Assembly (NCBI RefSeq): GCF_025961475.1 | Contig: NZ_JAOQNS010000001.1 | Location: 124,001 to 188,000, forward strand | Direction: 5' to 3' | DNA length: 64,000 nucleotides | Origin: Rhodobium gokarnense | GTDB lineage: Bacteria > Pseudomonadota > Alphaproteobacteria > Rhizobiales > Rhodobiaceae | In this document: one piece after another, positions 21,370 through 30,538 of the stretch | Layout: each line of letters begins with the position of its first letter | Numbering within the stretch: the first letter of the stretch is position 1 | The notes under the pieces: model-generated | Told to the model about the DNA's origin: nothing | Seen by the model: only the letters and a program-made list of their open reading frames with translations | The model's database searches: none | Translations under genes and position numbers: made by a program

Positions 21370-22314
21370 ATGACCGCCAGACGCATGGGACTGCAGCATA
21401 TCGAGACCTTTCGGGCCGTCGTCATGACCGGCTCCATGACCCGTGCCGCGGAGGAACTGCACACCTCGCAGCCGCAGATCAGCCGGCTGATCGGCCAACT
21501 GGAAGAGATCGCCGGCTTTTCCCTGTTCACCCGCAACGGCACGCGCATCGCCACATCGGCGGAGGGCGCGAAGTTCTTCGAGGAGGTGGAAAAGGCCTTC
21601 GTCGGGCTGAAGACCCTGGAGGCGGCGGCCGACGATATCCGCTCGTTCCGGGCGCAGAACCTCAGGGTCGCCGCCATGCCGCGGCTCGCCGGCGGACTGC
21701 TCACCCGGGCGGTCGCGGCGCTTAAGACCGATTATCCCGATGTCATGGTGTCGATCCATTCGGGCACGGCCAGCGCCGTCGATACCTGGGTGGGGTCCGG
21801 TATCTGCGACGTCGGCCTCGTCATGCTGTACGGCGCCGGCGGCACGGGGCTCGACATGGTGCCGGTGTCGACGTCCCAGTGCGTGTGCGTCCTGCCGGCC
21901 GGGCATCGGCTTGCGGACCGGGAGGCCGTGGGCGCTGCCGACCTTGCCGGCGAGCGTTTCATCGCCTTTTCCAGCGGCGGTTCCCTGCGTCGCCAGGTCG
22001 ATGCGTTCTTTCGCGAGGAGGGCGTGGAGCCGGCGATCGCGGTGGAGACCGATCTCGGCGCTTCGGCCTGCGCGCTGGTGCGCGCCGGGCTCGGGGTCAG
22101 CATCATCAATCCGATGGCGGCGCTGGAGGAGGCCGCCGGGATGGACATCGTCGTTCGCCCGGTCCGGCCCGAACTGACGGTGACGCTGGGGCTGATCTTT
22201 CCGCCGTATCGCCAACGCACGAGACTGGTCGACCTGTTCGAGGATTATTCACGCGCGACCATCGGCGACGCCCTGCGCGGCGCCTTCGCGGCACCGGGCG
22301 GCCGCACGCGTTGA
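21370..22314 (+). CDS. LysR-family transcriptional regulator
   Basis: The 314-residue protein has an N-terminal winged HTH (F-R-A-V-V-M-T-G-S-M-T-R-A-A-E-E-L-H-T-S) and a periplasmic-binding-like effector domain from about residue 95. It is divergent from the threonine aldolase gene, so it probably controls that gene and itself. The effector could be a beta-hydroxy amino acid, which is inference from context. A GGAGGATCC ribosome site (21359-21367) sits directly before the ATG. Confidence 0.93.
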   Translation: MTARRMGLQHIETFRAVVMTGSMTRAAEELHTSQPQISRLIGQLEEIAGFSLFTRNGTRIATSAEGAKFFEEVEKAFVGLKTLEAAADDIRSFRAQNLRVAAMPRLAGGLLTRAVAALKTDYPDVMVSIHSGTASAVDTWVGSGICDVGLVMLYGAGGTGLDMVPVSTSQCVCVLPAGHRLADREAVGAADLAGERFIAFSSGGSLRRQVDAFFREEGVEPAIAVETDLGASACALVRAGLGVSIINPMAALEEAAGMDIVVRPVRPELTVTLGLIFPPYRQRTRLVDLFEDYSRATIGDALRGAFAAPGGRTR

Positions 22315-22340
22315 GGCGCCGGTGCCAGGGCTTCGTGTGG

Positions 22341-22388
22341 TTGACAAGGTGTCCGCCGGATGCCAGATTTCAATTGACTATGCAATTG
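22341..22388 (+). promoter_or_regulatory. gntR promoter and candidate operator
   Basis: TTGACA at 22341-22346 is followed 17 bp later by CAGATT. Directly after lies CAATTGACTATGCAATTG (22371-22388). Its core TGACTATGCA matches 8 of 10 bases of a perfect palindrome in front of hyuA (23385-23394), and both are preceded by AT. This suggests autoregulation by the GntR protein. Confidence 0.45.
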
Positions 22389-22418
22389 TCTGGAAATGAC
22401 TGGTAGACGGGGATATCC

Positions 22419-23165
22419 TTGGCCGAGACGAACCATGCCGCCGGCGCCGGGAGGGGGGTGCCGCTGTACCAGCAGATTCGCAATCACTTGCTGGAGCTGA
22501 TGGAGTCCGGCCAGCTCCAGCCCGGGGATAAGCTGCCGTCGGAAAACGCGCTTGCCAAACAGTTCAGCACGACGCGCGCGACGGTGGTCAGCGGCTTCCA
22601 GCAACTGGTCCATGAGGGACGGGTGGTGCGCAAGGCCGGCCGCGGCTCGTTCGTCGCCGAACGCACGGTCGATGCCGCGCTGGTCTCCTCCGGCGTGCAG
22701 TCGATCGAGGAGCAGCTGGCGCGCCAGGGCGCGGTGGTCTCCTACAAGTTCCTGCGGTTCGACCTGACGCAGCCGAATGACAAGGTGCGCGCGGCGCTCG
22801 GTCTCGGCGAGGGCGAGGACGTCTACCGGCTGGAGCGGGTGCGGCTTTCGGACGGCCGCCCGATCAGCCTGGAAATCCGCCATATCCGGCGCGATCTCGG
22901 CCGCGGCATCACGGTGCGCGCGCTGGAGGAGATGGCCTTTATCGACATACTGCACCGCGAACTGGGCCTCAGCCCCGACAAGATCGTCGGCACGCTGACG
23001 GCGACCGCGGCAACGGAAAAACAGGCCGGCCTTCTCGCCATCCGTCCGGGCACCCCGCTCGTCCTTCGCGAGTACACCTTCTACGACGGTGACGACCAGC
23101 CGCTGACGCATGGCGAATCCTGCTATCGCAACGATGTCCGGTTCCAGTACACGAGCGGCGCCTGA
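22419..23165 (+). CDS. GntR-family regulator with UTRA domain (HutC subfamily)
   Basis: The 248-residue protein has a GntR winged helix (V-P-L-Y-Q-Q-I-R-N-H-L, L-P-S-E-N-A-L-A-K-Q-F, T-V-V-S-G-F-Q-Q-L, G-R-G-S-F-V) and a UTRA ligand-binding domain from about residue 95 to the end. The start seems to be TTG. It sits upstream of hyuA on the same strand and most likely represses the hyuAB-tctCBA genes until a substrate is present. The ligand is not identifiable. Confidence 0.92.
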   Translation: MAETNHAAGAGRGVPLYQQIRNHLLELMESGQLQPGDKLPSENALAKQFSTTRATVVSGFQQLVHEGRVVRKAGRGSFVAERTVDAALVSSGVQSIEEQLARQGAVVSYKFLRFDLTQPNDKVRAALGLGEGEDVYRLERVRLSDGRPISLEIRHIRRDLGRGITVRALEEMAFIDILHRELGLSPDKIVGTLTATAATEKQAGLLAIRPGTPLVLREYTFYDGDDQPLTHGESCYRNDVRFQYTSGA

Positions 23166-23384
23166 CGGGTAGCCGTTTGCGCTGCGGTGCCGGGCATTGC
23201 GGTGCGTCGCGCCCAGGTGGCCGACCCCGGAAGGATGCTCCGCCCGGTGCCGATCCGTCCCAACTTTTCACGCTTTTCCGGCCCGGGCAGAACGGCGGTC
23301 GCATCCGGTGGGCGGCGACCGCCGTTCCGGGTATTTCCGCGGTTTGTCGCCGTCGCCGCTCAAATGCATGGTCAAGATTATTAT

Positions 23385-23394
23385 TGACTAGTCA
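23385..23394. promoter_or_regulatory. Candidate GntR operator in front of hyuA
   Basis: TGACTAGTCA is a perfect 10-bp palindrome in an AT-rich patch about 50 bp before the hyuA GTG. A near match occurs in the gntR promoter. No other feature was seen in the 281-bp gap. Confidence 0.5.
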
Positions 23395-23446
23395 TTTTTG
23401 ATATGCCTTGCTTGCTTCGTCCCTGGGCGAAGAGAAGGAAGCGGGC

Positions 23447-25483
23447 GTGCTCGTTGGTATCGACATCGGCGGAACATTCACGGATGTGGTGGCGCTCGAC
23501 CCCGTCAACGGTCGCGTCTTCCTCCACAAGCTCCCCTCGACCAACGACAATCCGGCGTTCGCCGCGCTCCTGGGCCTTCGCGAAATCCTCGCCCAGAGCG
23601 GCACCGACCATGCCCGGCTGGAAGGCGTCTCGCACGGTACGACCGTGGCGACCAATGCCGTGCTGCAGAGCCGCTACGCCCGGACCGCGCTGGTGACCAC
23701 GAAGGGCTTTCGCGACGTCCTCGACATCGGCCGCCAGCGCCGGCCGGATCTCTGGGACATCGACAAGGACAAGCCCGATCCCATCGCCGCGCCCGGCGAC
23801 CGTTTCGAGATCGACGAGCGGCTCGACCGCAACGGCGACATCCTGAAGGAGCCGCCGGCGGCCGAAATCGCGGCGCTCGTTCCGTGGCTCCGGACGGCCG
23901 GCGTCGAGGCAGTCGCGGTCTGCTTCCTGCATGCCTATGCAAGCAGCCGGCACGAGGAGCGGATCGCGGGCGAGATCCGCCGCCGCCTGCCGGGCGTCTA
24001 TGTCTGCACGTCGGCGGAAGTGGTGAACGAGTTCCGCGAGTACGAGCGGTTCTGCTCCACGGTGGTCAATGCCAGCCTGCTGCCGGTCATGGACCGGTAC
24101 CTGGCCGAGCTCGAAGGCGGCGTGCGCGACCTCTCCGGCAAGGCGTTCCTGAGGGTCATGCAGTCGAGCGGCGGCACCATGTCGGCGACGGCGGCTCGGG
24201 AAAAGCCGATCAACACCTTCCTGTCGGGTCCGTCGGCCGGCGTTATCGGCGCGGTCGCCGTGGCCGCGGCGGCCGGGCAGGGGGATTTCATCACCCTCGA
24301 CGTCGGCGGCACCAGCGCCGATGTCTGCCTCGTGGAGAACGGGCAGTCGCAGCTCCGCCTCGACCAGCGCATCGCCGGCCTGCCGGTCAAGACCCCGACC
24401 GTCGATGTGCACACGGTCGGCACCGGCGGCGGCAGCATCGCCTGGATCGATGCGTCGGGCCTTCTCAAGGTCGGCCCGCAGAGCGCCGGCGCGACGCCCG
24501 GACCCGCCTGCTACGGCCGCGGCGGGACGATGCCGACCGTCTCCGATGCCAATCAGGTGCTCGGCCGGCTCAATCCGGACACCCTGCTCGGTGGCCGGCT
24601 GAAGGTCGACTGGGAGGCCGCCAACGGCGTTATCTCCAACCTTGCCGGAGAGCTGAACCTCAGCCCGACGGAAGCGGCGTTCGGCGTCATCCGGATCGCC
24701 AATGCCCAGATCGTCCAGGCCATTCGCGTCATTTCCGTTGAACGGGGCCACGACCCGCGCGACTTCGCGCTCTTGGCGGCCGGCGGCGGCGGGCCGGCCC
24801 AGGCGGCCGAAGTCGCCCGCGAACTCGGTATCAGGAAGGTCATCGTGCCGGCCAATCCCGGCCTTTTGTGCGCCTATGGCCTCCTGCATTCCCGGCAGCG
24901 GGCGGACTTCTCGAGGACGCGGCTGATCCCGGTCGTCGACGGCGCGTCCGGCGCGATCTCCGATTTGCGCGATGACGTGCTGGCCGAGGTCGGGGCGTGG
25001 CGGCTGCGCGAGGGCAAGGCGCCCGACGACTTCGAAATCGCCTGCTTCGGAGACTTCCGCTATGGCGGCCAGGATTCCGAACTGCAGGTCGAGATCGGCC
25101 TCGGCGCCATCGACGAGGTCGTCGCGGCGTCCCTGAGGAACGCCTTCCACGACGCCCATGAGGCGAACTACGGTTATGCCGCGCGGGCGCAGCGGGTCGA
25201 ACTGGTCGCCATCCGCATCGTCGCGACCGGCCGGCAGCCGCGCTATCCCGCAGACGATCTCTCTGCTGCCGGCGACGGGCGCCCGTCCGCCACGAGATCC
25301 GTGTGGTTCGAAGACACCGGCTGGACCGACACGCCGATCTACCAGCGCAGCAGCCTGATCCCGGGAACGCGCATGGACGGCCCGGCGATCATCGAGCAGA
25401 TGGACACCAGCACGCTCGTCTTGCCCGGCATGTCGTTCACGCTGCTTGCGAGCGGTGTCCTGGTTCTGGAGGAGGCCGAATGA
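23447..25483 (+). CDS. Hydantoinase/oxoprolinase subunit A
   Basis: The 678-residue protein belongs to the HyuA family of ATP-dependent ring-opening enzymes (hydantoinase A / 5-oxoprolinase / acetone carboxylase beta). The actin-like ATPase motif G-I-D-I-G-G-T-F-T-D starts at residue 4. H-G-T-T-V-A-T-N-A follows at about 66, and the second-half motif T-L-D-V-G-G-T-S-A-D occurs near 283. GTG with AGAAGGAAG upstream was chosen as start. It overlaps hyuB by four bases, so the subunits are coupled. Together with the TTT transporter the likely substrate is a cyclic amide or related acid, but 5-oxoproline, hydantoin or others cannot be separated by sequence reading. Confidence 0.93.
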   Translation: MLVGIDIGGTFTDVVALDPVNGRVFLHKLPSTNDNPAFAALLGLREILAQSGTDHARLEGVSHGTTVATNAVLQSRYARTALVTTKGFRDVLDIGRQRRPDLWDIDKDKPDPIAAPGDRFEIDERLDRNGDILKEPPAAEIAALVPWLRTAGVEAVAVCFLHAYASSRHEERIAGEIRRRLPGVYVCTSAEVVNEFREYERFCSTVVNASLLPVMDRYLAELEGGVRDLSGKAFLRVMQSSGGTMSATAAREKPINTFLSGPSAGVIGAVAVAAAAGQGDFITLDVGGTSADVCLVENGQSQLRLDQRIAGLPVKTPTVDVHTVGTGGGSIAWIDASGLLKVGPQSAGATPGPACYGRGGTMPTVSDANQVLGRLNPDTLLGGRLKVDWEAANGVISNLAGELNLSPTEAAFGVIRIANAQIVQAIRVISVERGHDPRDFALLAAGGGGPAQAAEVARELGIRKVIVPANPGLLCAYGLLHSRQRADFSRTRLIPVVDGASGAISDLRDDVLAEVGAWRLREGKAPDDFEIACFGDFRYGGQDSELQVEIGLGAIDEVVAASLRNAFHDAHEANYGYAARAQRVELVAIRIVATGRQPRYPADDLSAAGDGRPSATRSVWFEDTGWTDTPIYQRSSLIPGTRMDGPAIIEQMDTSTLVLPGMSFTLLASGVLVLEEAE

Positions 25484-27144
25484 GCGCGGCAGAGACGACG
25501 GCGGCGACACCGCCGGCAAGCATCGACCCCATCATGACGGAGGTCATCTACAACCAGGTCCTCGGTGCTGCCGAAGAGATGGGGACCGCGCTCGCGCGCA
25601 CGGCCTATTCGCCGAACATCAAGCAGCGCTTCGACTTTTCCACCGCCGTCATCGGTCTCGATGGCGAAGTGCTGGCCCAGGCGCCGCGCATTCCGATCCA
25701 TCTCGGCTCGATGATCGGGTCCGTGCGCGAACTCGTCCGGACGCGGCCACTGGAGACGCTGCGGCCGGGCGACATGTTCCTCGCCAACGACCCCTATAAT
25801 GGCGGCGGCCAGCACCTTCCCGACATCAACGTCATGGCGCCGGTGTTCTTCGACGACGAACCCGTCGCCTTCGTTGCCAACATCGCGCACCACGCCGACG
25901 TCGGCGGCATGCTGGCGGGCAGCGAGGCGATCGCCTGCAAGACCATCTTCCAGGAAGGCATCCGGTTTCCGACCGTGCAGGTGATGCGCGAGGGAGAGAT
26001 CGTGGAGGACATCCTGTCGATCGTTGCGCTGAACTCGCGCACGCCCGACGAACGCCGCGGCGACCTCCTCGCCCAGATCGCCGCCAACCAGGTGGGATCG
26101 CGCCGGGTCAAGGAGTGCGTCGCCAAGTTCGGCGCGGCGGCGACGCTCGGTGCCCTGACCAGCTACATGAACGCGACCGAGACCCGGTTCCGTTCGGTCC
26201 TTGCCGACATTCCCGACGGCACCGCGACGGTGGAGGATTTCCTCGATCCGGACGTCTACGCGCCGGAGCGGCCGGTGCCGATCCGCCTCACGCTGGAAAA
26301 GCGCGGCACCGACATCTTCCTCGATTTCGCCGGCTCGGCCGAGCAGTTGCAGAGCGCGCGCAACGTGCCGCTCGGGGCGCTCCATTCGACCATCTATTCG
26401 GTCCTCAAGATGCTGCTCGACCCTGGCCTTGCGGCCAATTCGGGCTATTTCCGCGCCATTCACATCTCCTCGCCCGAGGGCAGCGTCCTCAACCCGAATG
26501 TGGGGGCGGCCGTCGGCGCGCGCGCCCTGCCGTGCGCCGTCATCGGCGACGTCGTCGCCCGGGCGATCTCGGAACTGGTGCCGGAGCGGGCGCTCTCCGG
26601 CTGCGGCCCGCACCACCAGATCATCTTTTCCGGCGAACGCGAGCAGCCGGGCCAGTTCTGGGTCAATTACGAGACCTATGCCGGAGCGCTCGGCGCGCGT
26701 CCCTACAAGGACGGTACCGACGCGATCCGCGTCCATGCGTCGGGTTCCTCCAACCTGCCCGTGGAGGCGCTGGAGCAGTCCTATCCGCTCTTGATCGAGG
26801 AATACGCCCTCAACCCGGCATCGGCCGGCGAGGGCCAGTATCGCGGCGGCGCGGGCATCATTCGCAGCTACCGCGCGCTCGCCGACATGCGCGTCACCCT
26901 GGCGGCCGAGCGGCAGACGGTGCCCGCCAAGGGCCTTGCCGGCGGCGAGGACGGACAACCCGGAACCTTCATCCTCAATCCGGGAACGACAGGTGAGGAA
27001 ATCCTCTACAGCGCCCTTGGAGAGCGGGAGATTCGGGCCGGCGAGGTGATCAGCGTGCAGACTCCGGGCGCTGGCGGATATGGCCCGAAAACCGCGCGCG
27101 TCAGCGCCACGAAGGCCGGTGCGCGGCCCGGACGAGACACCTGA
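25480..27144 (+). CDS. Hydantoinase/oxoprolinase subunit B
   Basis: The 554-residue partner of the preceding protein has the HyuB hallmarks F-S-T-A-V-I-G-L-D-G, L-A-N-D-P-Y-N-G-G-G-Q-H-L-P-D, H-H-A-D-V-G-G and G-G-A-G-I-I-R-S-Y. HyuB carries the hydrolytic part of the enzyme and pairs with HyuA to couple ATP use to ring opening. Its length is typical. It begins inside the hyuA stop and is followed after 76 bp by the transporter genes. Confidence 0.93.
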   Translation: MSAAETTAATPPASIDPIMTEVIYNQVLGAAEEMGTALARTAYSPNIKQRFDFSTAVIGLDGEVLAQAPRIPIHLGSMIGSVRELVRTRPLETLRPGDMFLANDPYNGGGQHLPDINVMAPVFFDDEPVAFVANIAHHADVGGMLAGSEAIACKTIFQEGIRFPTVQVMREGEIVEDILSIVALNSRTPDERRGDLLAQIAANQVGSRRVKECVAKFGAAATLGALTSYMNATETRFRSVLADIPDGTATVEDFLDPDVYAPERPVPIRLTLEKRGTDIFLDFAGSAEQLQSARNVPLGALHSTIYSVLKMLLDPGLAANSGYFRAIHISSPEGSVLNPNVGAAVGARALPCAVIGDVVARAISELVPERALSGCGPHHQIIFSGEREQPGQFWVNYETYAGALGARPYKDGTDAIRVHASGSSNLPVEALEQSYPLLIEEYALNPASAGEGQYRGGAGIIRSYRALADMRVTLAAERQTVPAKGLAGGEDGQPGTFILNPGTTGEEILYSALGEREIRAGEVISVQTPGAGGYGPKTARVSATKAGARPGRDT

Positions 27145-27220
27145 CGACCCTTTGCGGCCGTCGCGGGAACACCGGAGAACAACAACCACCTGAAGCAAAG
27201 AACACACAGAGGAGAAGACC

Positions 27221-28240
27221 ATGAGTTTCGTTGATCGCATAGCGCACGGCACCAGGTGCCTGGTGTCGGCCGCGCTTTTCGCCCTGCCGCTTGCCGCCGC
27301 GCCGGTGCTGGCCTCGTCGGGTGCCGAGGCCGCCGACGACTTTCCCTCCCGTCCGGTCAACCTGGTCGTCAGCTACGGCGCCGGCGGCGGCACCGACCGC
27401 CAGGCCCGGATGATGGCCGGCTTCCTGGAAAAGAAGCTCGGCTCGTCCGTCGTCGTCCAGAACATGCCGGGTGCCGGCGGCCAGGTCGCGATCACCGCGA
27501 TGCTGCGCGAAGAGCCGGACGGCTACACCATCGTTGCCACCAACGAACCGGACATCTCCATGACGGTCGCCCTGCGCAACGCGCCCTACGCCCGCGAGGA
27601 CGTCGAAGTGCTGGCCGTCGACATCGTCGACCCGCGCCTCCTCCTGGTGCAGAAGGACGCCCCCTACGAGACCTTCGACGACTTCGTGAAGGCGGCCAAG
27701 GAAAATCCGGGCGAGCTCTCGGTCGCGGTCAATTCGGGCGCCGTCCAGGAGCAGTTCGCCAAGTGGCTGTTCAAGGCGCTCGATGTCGACATCAACTTCG
27801 TCGGCTACAAGTCCGGCGGCGAGACCACGGCAGCCCTGCTCGGCGGCCACGTCACCTCGCTGGTCGGCGATGATTTTGCCCGCTTCGACGTCCGCGACCA
27901 GACCAAGGCGCTGATGATCGGCTCCGCCACGGGCAGCCCGCGCTGGCCCGAGGCCAAGATCATGGTCGATGCACTGAAGCCCTACGGCGTGACGCCGCCG
28001 ACCCCGGACTTCCTCGCCCGGCACATGGTCTATATGGTTCCTTCCGCGCTGCACGAGAAATACCCCGCGCGGTTCCAGAAACTGCAGGACGCCATCACCT
28101 CGCTGGCGACCGATCCGGAGTACCAGAAGCTGATCAAGGACCAGGGCGCCGGCGACCTGACCAAGATGGCTCCCGGCAGCGACTACCGCGACGCGTTCCA
28201 GAAGTCGCTGGAGGCCTTGAAGGCAACGGTCGCAAACTGA
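27221..28240 (+). CDS. tctC: Tripartite tricarboxylate transporter substrate-binding protein (TctC/Bug family)
   Basis: The 339-residue protein has a long signal peptide (cleavage near residue 38, after S-G-A-E-A) and the Bug-family core: F-P-S-R-P-V-N-L-V-V near the start, Y-G-A-G-G-G-T-D-R, and N-M-P-G-A-G-G. It captures an organic acid in the periplasm and hands it to TctAB. A GAGGAGAAG ribosome site is present. A strong hairpin follows the gene. Confidence 0.94.
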   Translation: MSFVDRIAHGTRCLVSAALFALPLAAAPVLASSGAEAADDFPSRPVNLVVSYGAGGGTDRQARMMAGFLEKKLGSSVVVQNMPGAGGQVAITAMLREEPDGYTIVATNEPDISMTVALRNAPYAREDVEVLAVDIVDPRLLLVQKDAPYETFDDFVKAAKENPGELSVAVNSGAVQEQFAKWLFKALDVDINFVGYKSGGETTAALLGGHVTSLVGDDFARFDVRDQTKALMIGSATGSPRWPEAKIMVDALKPYGVTPPTPDFLARHMVYMVPSALHEKYPARFQKLQDAITSLATDPEYQKLIKDQGAGDLTKMAPGSDYRDAFQKSLEALKATVAN

Positions 28241-28257
28241 TCCGACGATCCGGTCGG

Positions 28258-28285
28258 CCGCCGGCCCGCGCTGAAGGGCCGGCGG
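28258..28285 (+). promoter_or_regulatory. Intra-operon hairpin after tctC
   Basis: CCGCCGGCCC (28258-28267) pairs perfectly with GGGCCGGCGG (28276-28285) around eight bases, 18 bases after the stop and 21 before tctB. With no T run it is more likely to protect the upstream mRNA or reduce read-through than to fully terminate. Confidence 0.75.
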
Positions 28286-28306
28286 TGCCACGCCAGGGAG
28301 ATCGCC

Positions 28307-28822
28307 ATGCAAAAGACGTCTGAAGGCACCGGACGGCTTGCCGGGGAACTCGTCGTGCCGGCGATCGGCCTGGCGTTCCTTGCGGCCTATTGGTTGCAGG
28401 CCGCGTCGCTGTCGTTCCTGGCCATGGTGTTTCCGGCGCTGGTCTCGGCCAGCATGCTGCTCTTGATCGTCATCCGCTGCGTGGCGATCGGCCGGGAGTT
28501 CCTGGCGGAACGGGCCGTGGTCGAGGAGGCCGGGCCTGCGGTTGCGGCGGACAGGGCGGCGAACGCGCCGGACGGTGCCTGGCTGGGTACTCTCCGGCGG
28601 GGCGGGCTCCTGGCGCTGGCGACGCTGATGATGGTGCTTTGGCGCGACCTCGGCGCCATGGTCTGCATCTTCCTGTTTCTCCTCGGCGCCCTGCTCGTCC
28701 TCGGCGAGCGCCGGATCGCCGTCCTCGTCCTGTTGCCGGGGATCATGACCGTGACGCTGGTCTATCTGTTCAAGACCGTGCTGGCGGCGGTGTTTCCCGC
28801 AGGCATCTTTTCCCTGTTCTGA
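28307..28822 (+). CDS. tctB: Tripartite tricarboxylate transporter small membrane subunit
   Basis: The 171-residue protein has four predicted membrane helices (about residues 16-30, 35-55, 95-120 and 130-160) in the TctB pattern. It forms the membrane complex with the large subunit TctA. The position between tctC and tctA agrees. Confidence 0.85.
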   Translation: MQKTSEGTGRLAGELVVPAIGLAFLAAYWLQAASLSFLAMVFPALVSASMLLLIVIRCVAIGREFLAERAVVEEAGPAVAADRAANAPDGAWLGTLRRGGLLALATLMMVLWRDLGAMVCIFLFLLGALLVLGERRIAVLVLLPGIMTVTLVYLFKTVLAAVFPAGIFSLF

Positions 28823-28863
28823 ACAGGTGCATCCCCGTTCGCACAGAAGGTGACGCCAACCCC

Positions 28864-30372
28864 ATGGACGCTCTTCAGCAGATCGCTACCGGCGCCCTCT
28901 CGATCCTGTCGTTCGAGACGATCTTCTGGATCATCCTCGGCAGCTTCCTCGGCATGATCGTCGGCGCCATCCCGGGCCTGTCGTCGGGCATGGCCGTGGC
29001 CTTGCTGCTGCCGCTGACCTACGCGCTGACGCCGCTCAACGCGCTGATCTTCCTCACCTGTGTCTATGTCGCCGTCACCTATGGCGGCTCGCTCTCGGCG
29101 ATCCTTTTGAACACGCCCGGCGCCCCGGAAAACGCGGCGACCGCCTTCGACGGCTATCCGATGGCGAGGGAGGGCAGGGCCGGTGAGGCGCTCGGCCTTG
29201 CCATTGCAGCGTCGGCACTCGGCGGCTCGATCTCCTACCTGTTCCTGATGGGCGGCATCGGCTATGTCGCCGATATTGCTCTCAGCTTCGGGCCGGCCGA
29301 GCTCTTTCTGCTGGCCCTCCTCGGCGTCCTCATCCTCAGTGCGGTCGGCACCGCCGATCCGGTCAAGGCGCTGATCTCCGGCGCGCTCGGGCTTCTCATC
29401 GGGACGATCGGGCTGGTGCCGACGGGCGAATCCCGGGCGACCTTCGGCAGCCTCTATCTCGTCGAAGGCGTCCAGATCGTCCCGGTTCTGATCGGCATGC
29501 TGGTGATCACCGAACTCCTGTTGATGATCGACCAGGACTATATCGTCGACCGGGATAAGATGGCCGGGAACCGCGGCGTGGCGGGGATGTTCCGCGGGTT
29601 CCGGCGCGCGCTCGACTATCCCGTCAACCTCGGCCGGTCGACCGTCATCGGCATCGTCATCGGGCTGATCCCGGCGACGGGGGCCACCCTTGCGGCCCTT
29701 GCCTCCTACACCATCACGCGGCGCACATCGAAGGACCCGGAAAGCTTCGGCAAGGGCAATCCGCAGGGCATCGTGGCAGCCGAATCCGCCAACAACGCCT
29801 GCTCGGGCGGCGCGCTGATGACGACGCTCACCCTCGGCGTGCCGGGCAGCGTCGCGACGGCGGTGCTGCTCGGGGCGCTCACCATCCACGGCCTGCGGCC
29901 CGGACCGGCGCTGGTGCAGCAGCAGGGCCCGCTGGTCTACGGCCTGATCTCGGCGGCGATCCTGTCGCAGGTCTTCATGGTGGCGATCGCCGGCGGGCTC
30001 GGCCACGCCTTTTCCGGCTCGCTCGCCATCCACACCCGGATCCTCGTCCCGCTCTTGATGATCTTTTCCATCCTCGGCAGCTATGCCGGGCGCAATGTGA
30101 GCTTCGATGCCTATCTGATGATCGGCTTCGGCCTCCTCGGCTACGTGATGAAGAAATACGGCTACCTGCCCGTTGCCCTGGTGATGGGCGTGATGCTGGG
30201 CTCGATCGCCGACAACGAGCTGGTGCGCGTCCTGCAATTGTTCCGCTCGCACTGGTATCGCGCCTTCTTCGAGCGGCCGATCGCCTTCGTCCTCCTGGTC
30301 GTCCTGGTCTCCATTCTGGCAAGGGCGCTCTATCAGGGCCTGTTCGGTCGGCGCAGAAAGCCGGCCGATTGA
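28864..30372 (+). CDS. tctA: Tripartite tricarboxylate transporter large membrane subunit
   Basis: The 502-residue protein has about 11-12 membrane helices and the TctA signatures G-A-I-P-G-L-S-S-G-M-A at about residues 36-46, L-L-N-T-P-G-A-P-E-N-A-A-T-A-F-D-G-Y-P, and the second-half repeat G-L-I-P-A-T-G-A-T near 265. The ATG giving MDALQQIATG was chosen. The open frame extends far upstream through tctB and is not coding there. It is the transport channel for the substrate caught by TctC. Confidence 0.95.
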   Translation: MDALQQIATGALSILSFETIFWIILGSFLGMIVGAIPGLSSGMAVALLLPLTYALTPLNALIFLTCVYVAVTYGGSLSAILLNTPGAPENAATAFDGYPMAREGRAGEALGLAIAASALGGSISYLFLMGGIGYVADIALSFGPAELFLLALLGVLILSAVGTADPVKALISGALGLLIGTIGLVPTGESRATFGSLYLVEGVQIVPVLIGMLVITELLLMIDQDYIVDRDKMAGNRGVAGMFRGFRRALDYPVNLGRSTVIGIVIGLIPATGATLAALASYTITRRTSKDPESFGKGNPQGIVAAESANNACSGGALMTTLTLGVPGSVATAVLLGALTIHGLRPGPALVQQQGPLVYGLISAAILSQVFMVAIAGGLGHAFSGSLAIHTRILVPLLMIFSILGSYAGRNVSFDAYLMIGFGLLGYVMKKYGYLPVALVMGVMLGSIADNELVRVLQLFRSHWYRAFFERPIAFVLLVVLVSILARALYQGLFGRRRKPAD

Positions 30373-30538
30373 TGGCCCGGATGGGCGGTGTGCCGTCGGG
30401 CCCGGCCCGCCATCGCGCGCCGGCGCGGCAGCCTTGCGTGAACGGTCAATGCCGGAAATACTCTTCGGGAACAGAACCTCCGACAGCCCCGGCGCCGATG
30501 CCGGCGCGGGCGTCGAGCGATCAGCCGAAGGCACACCG

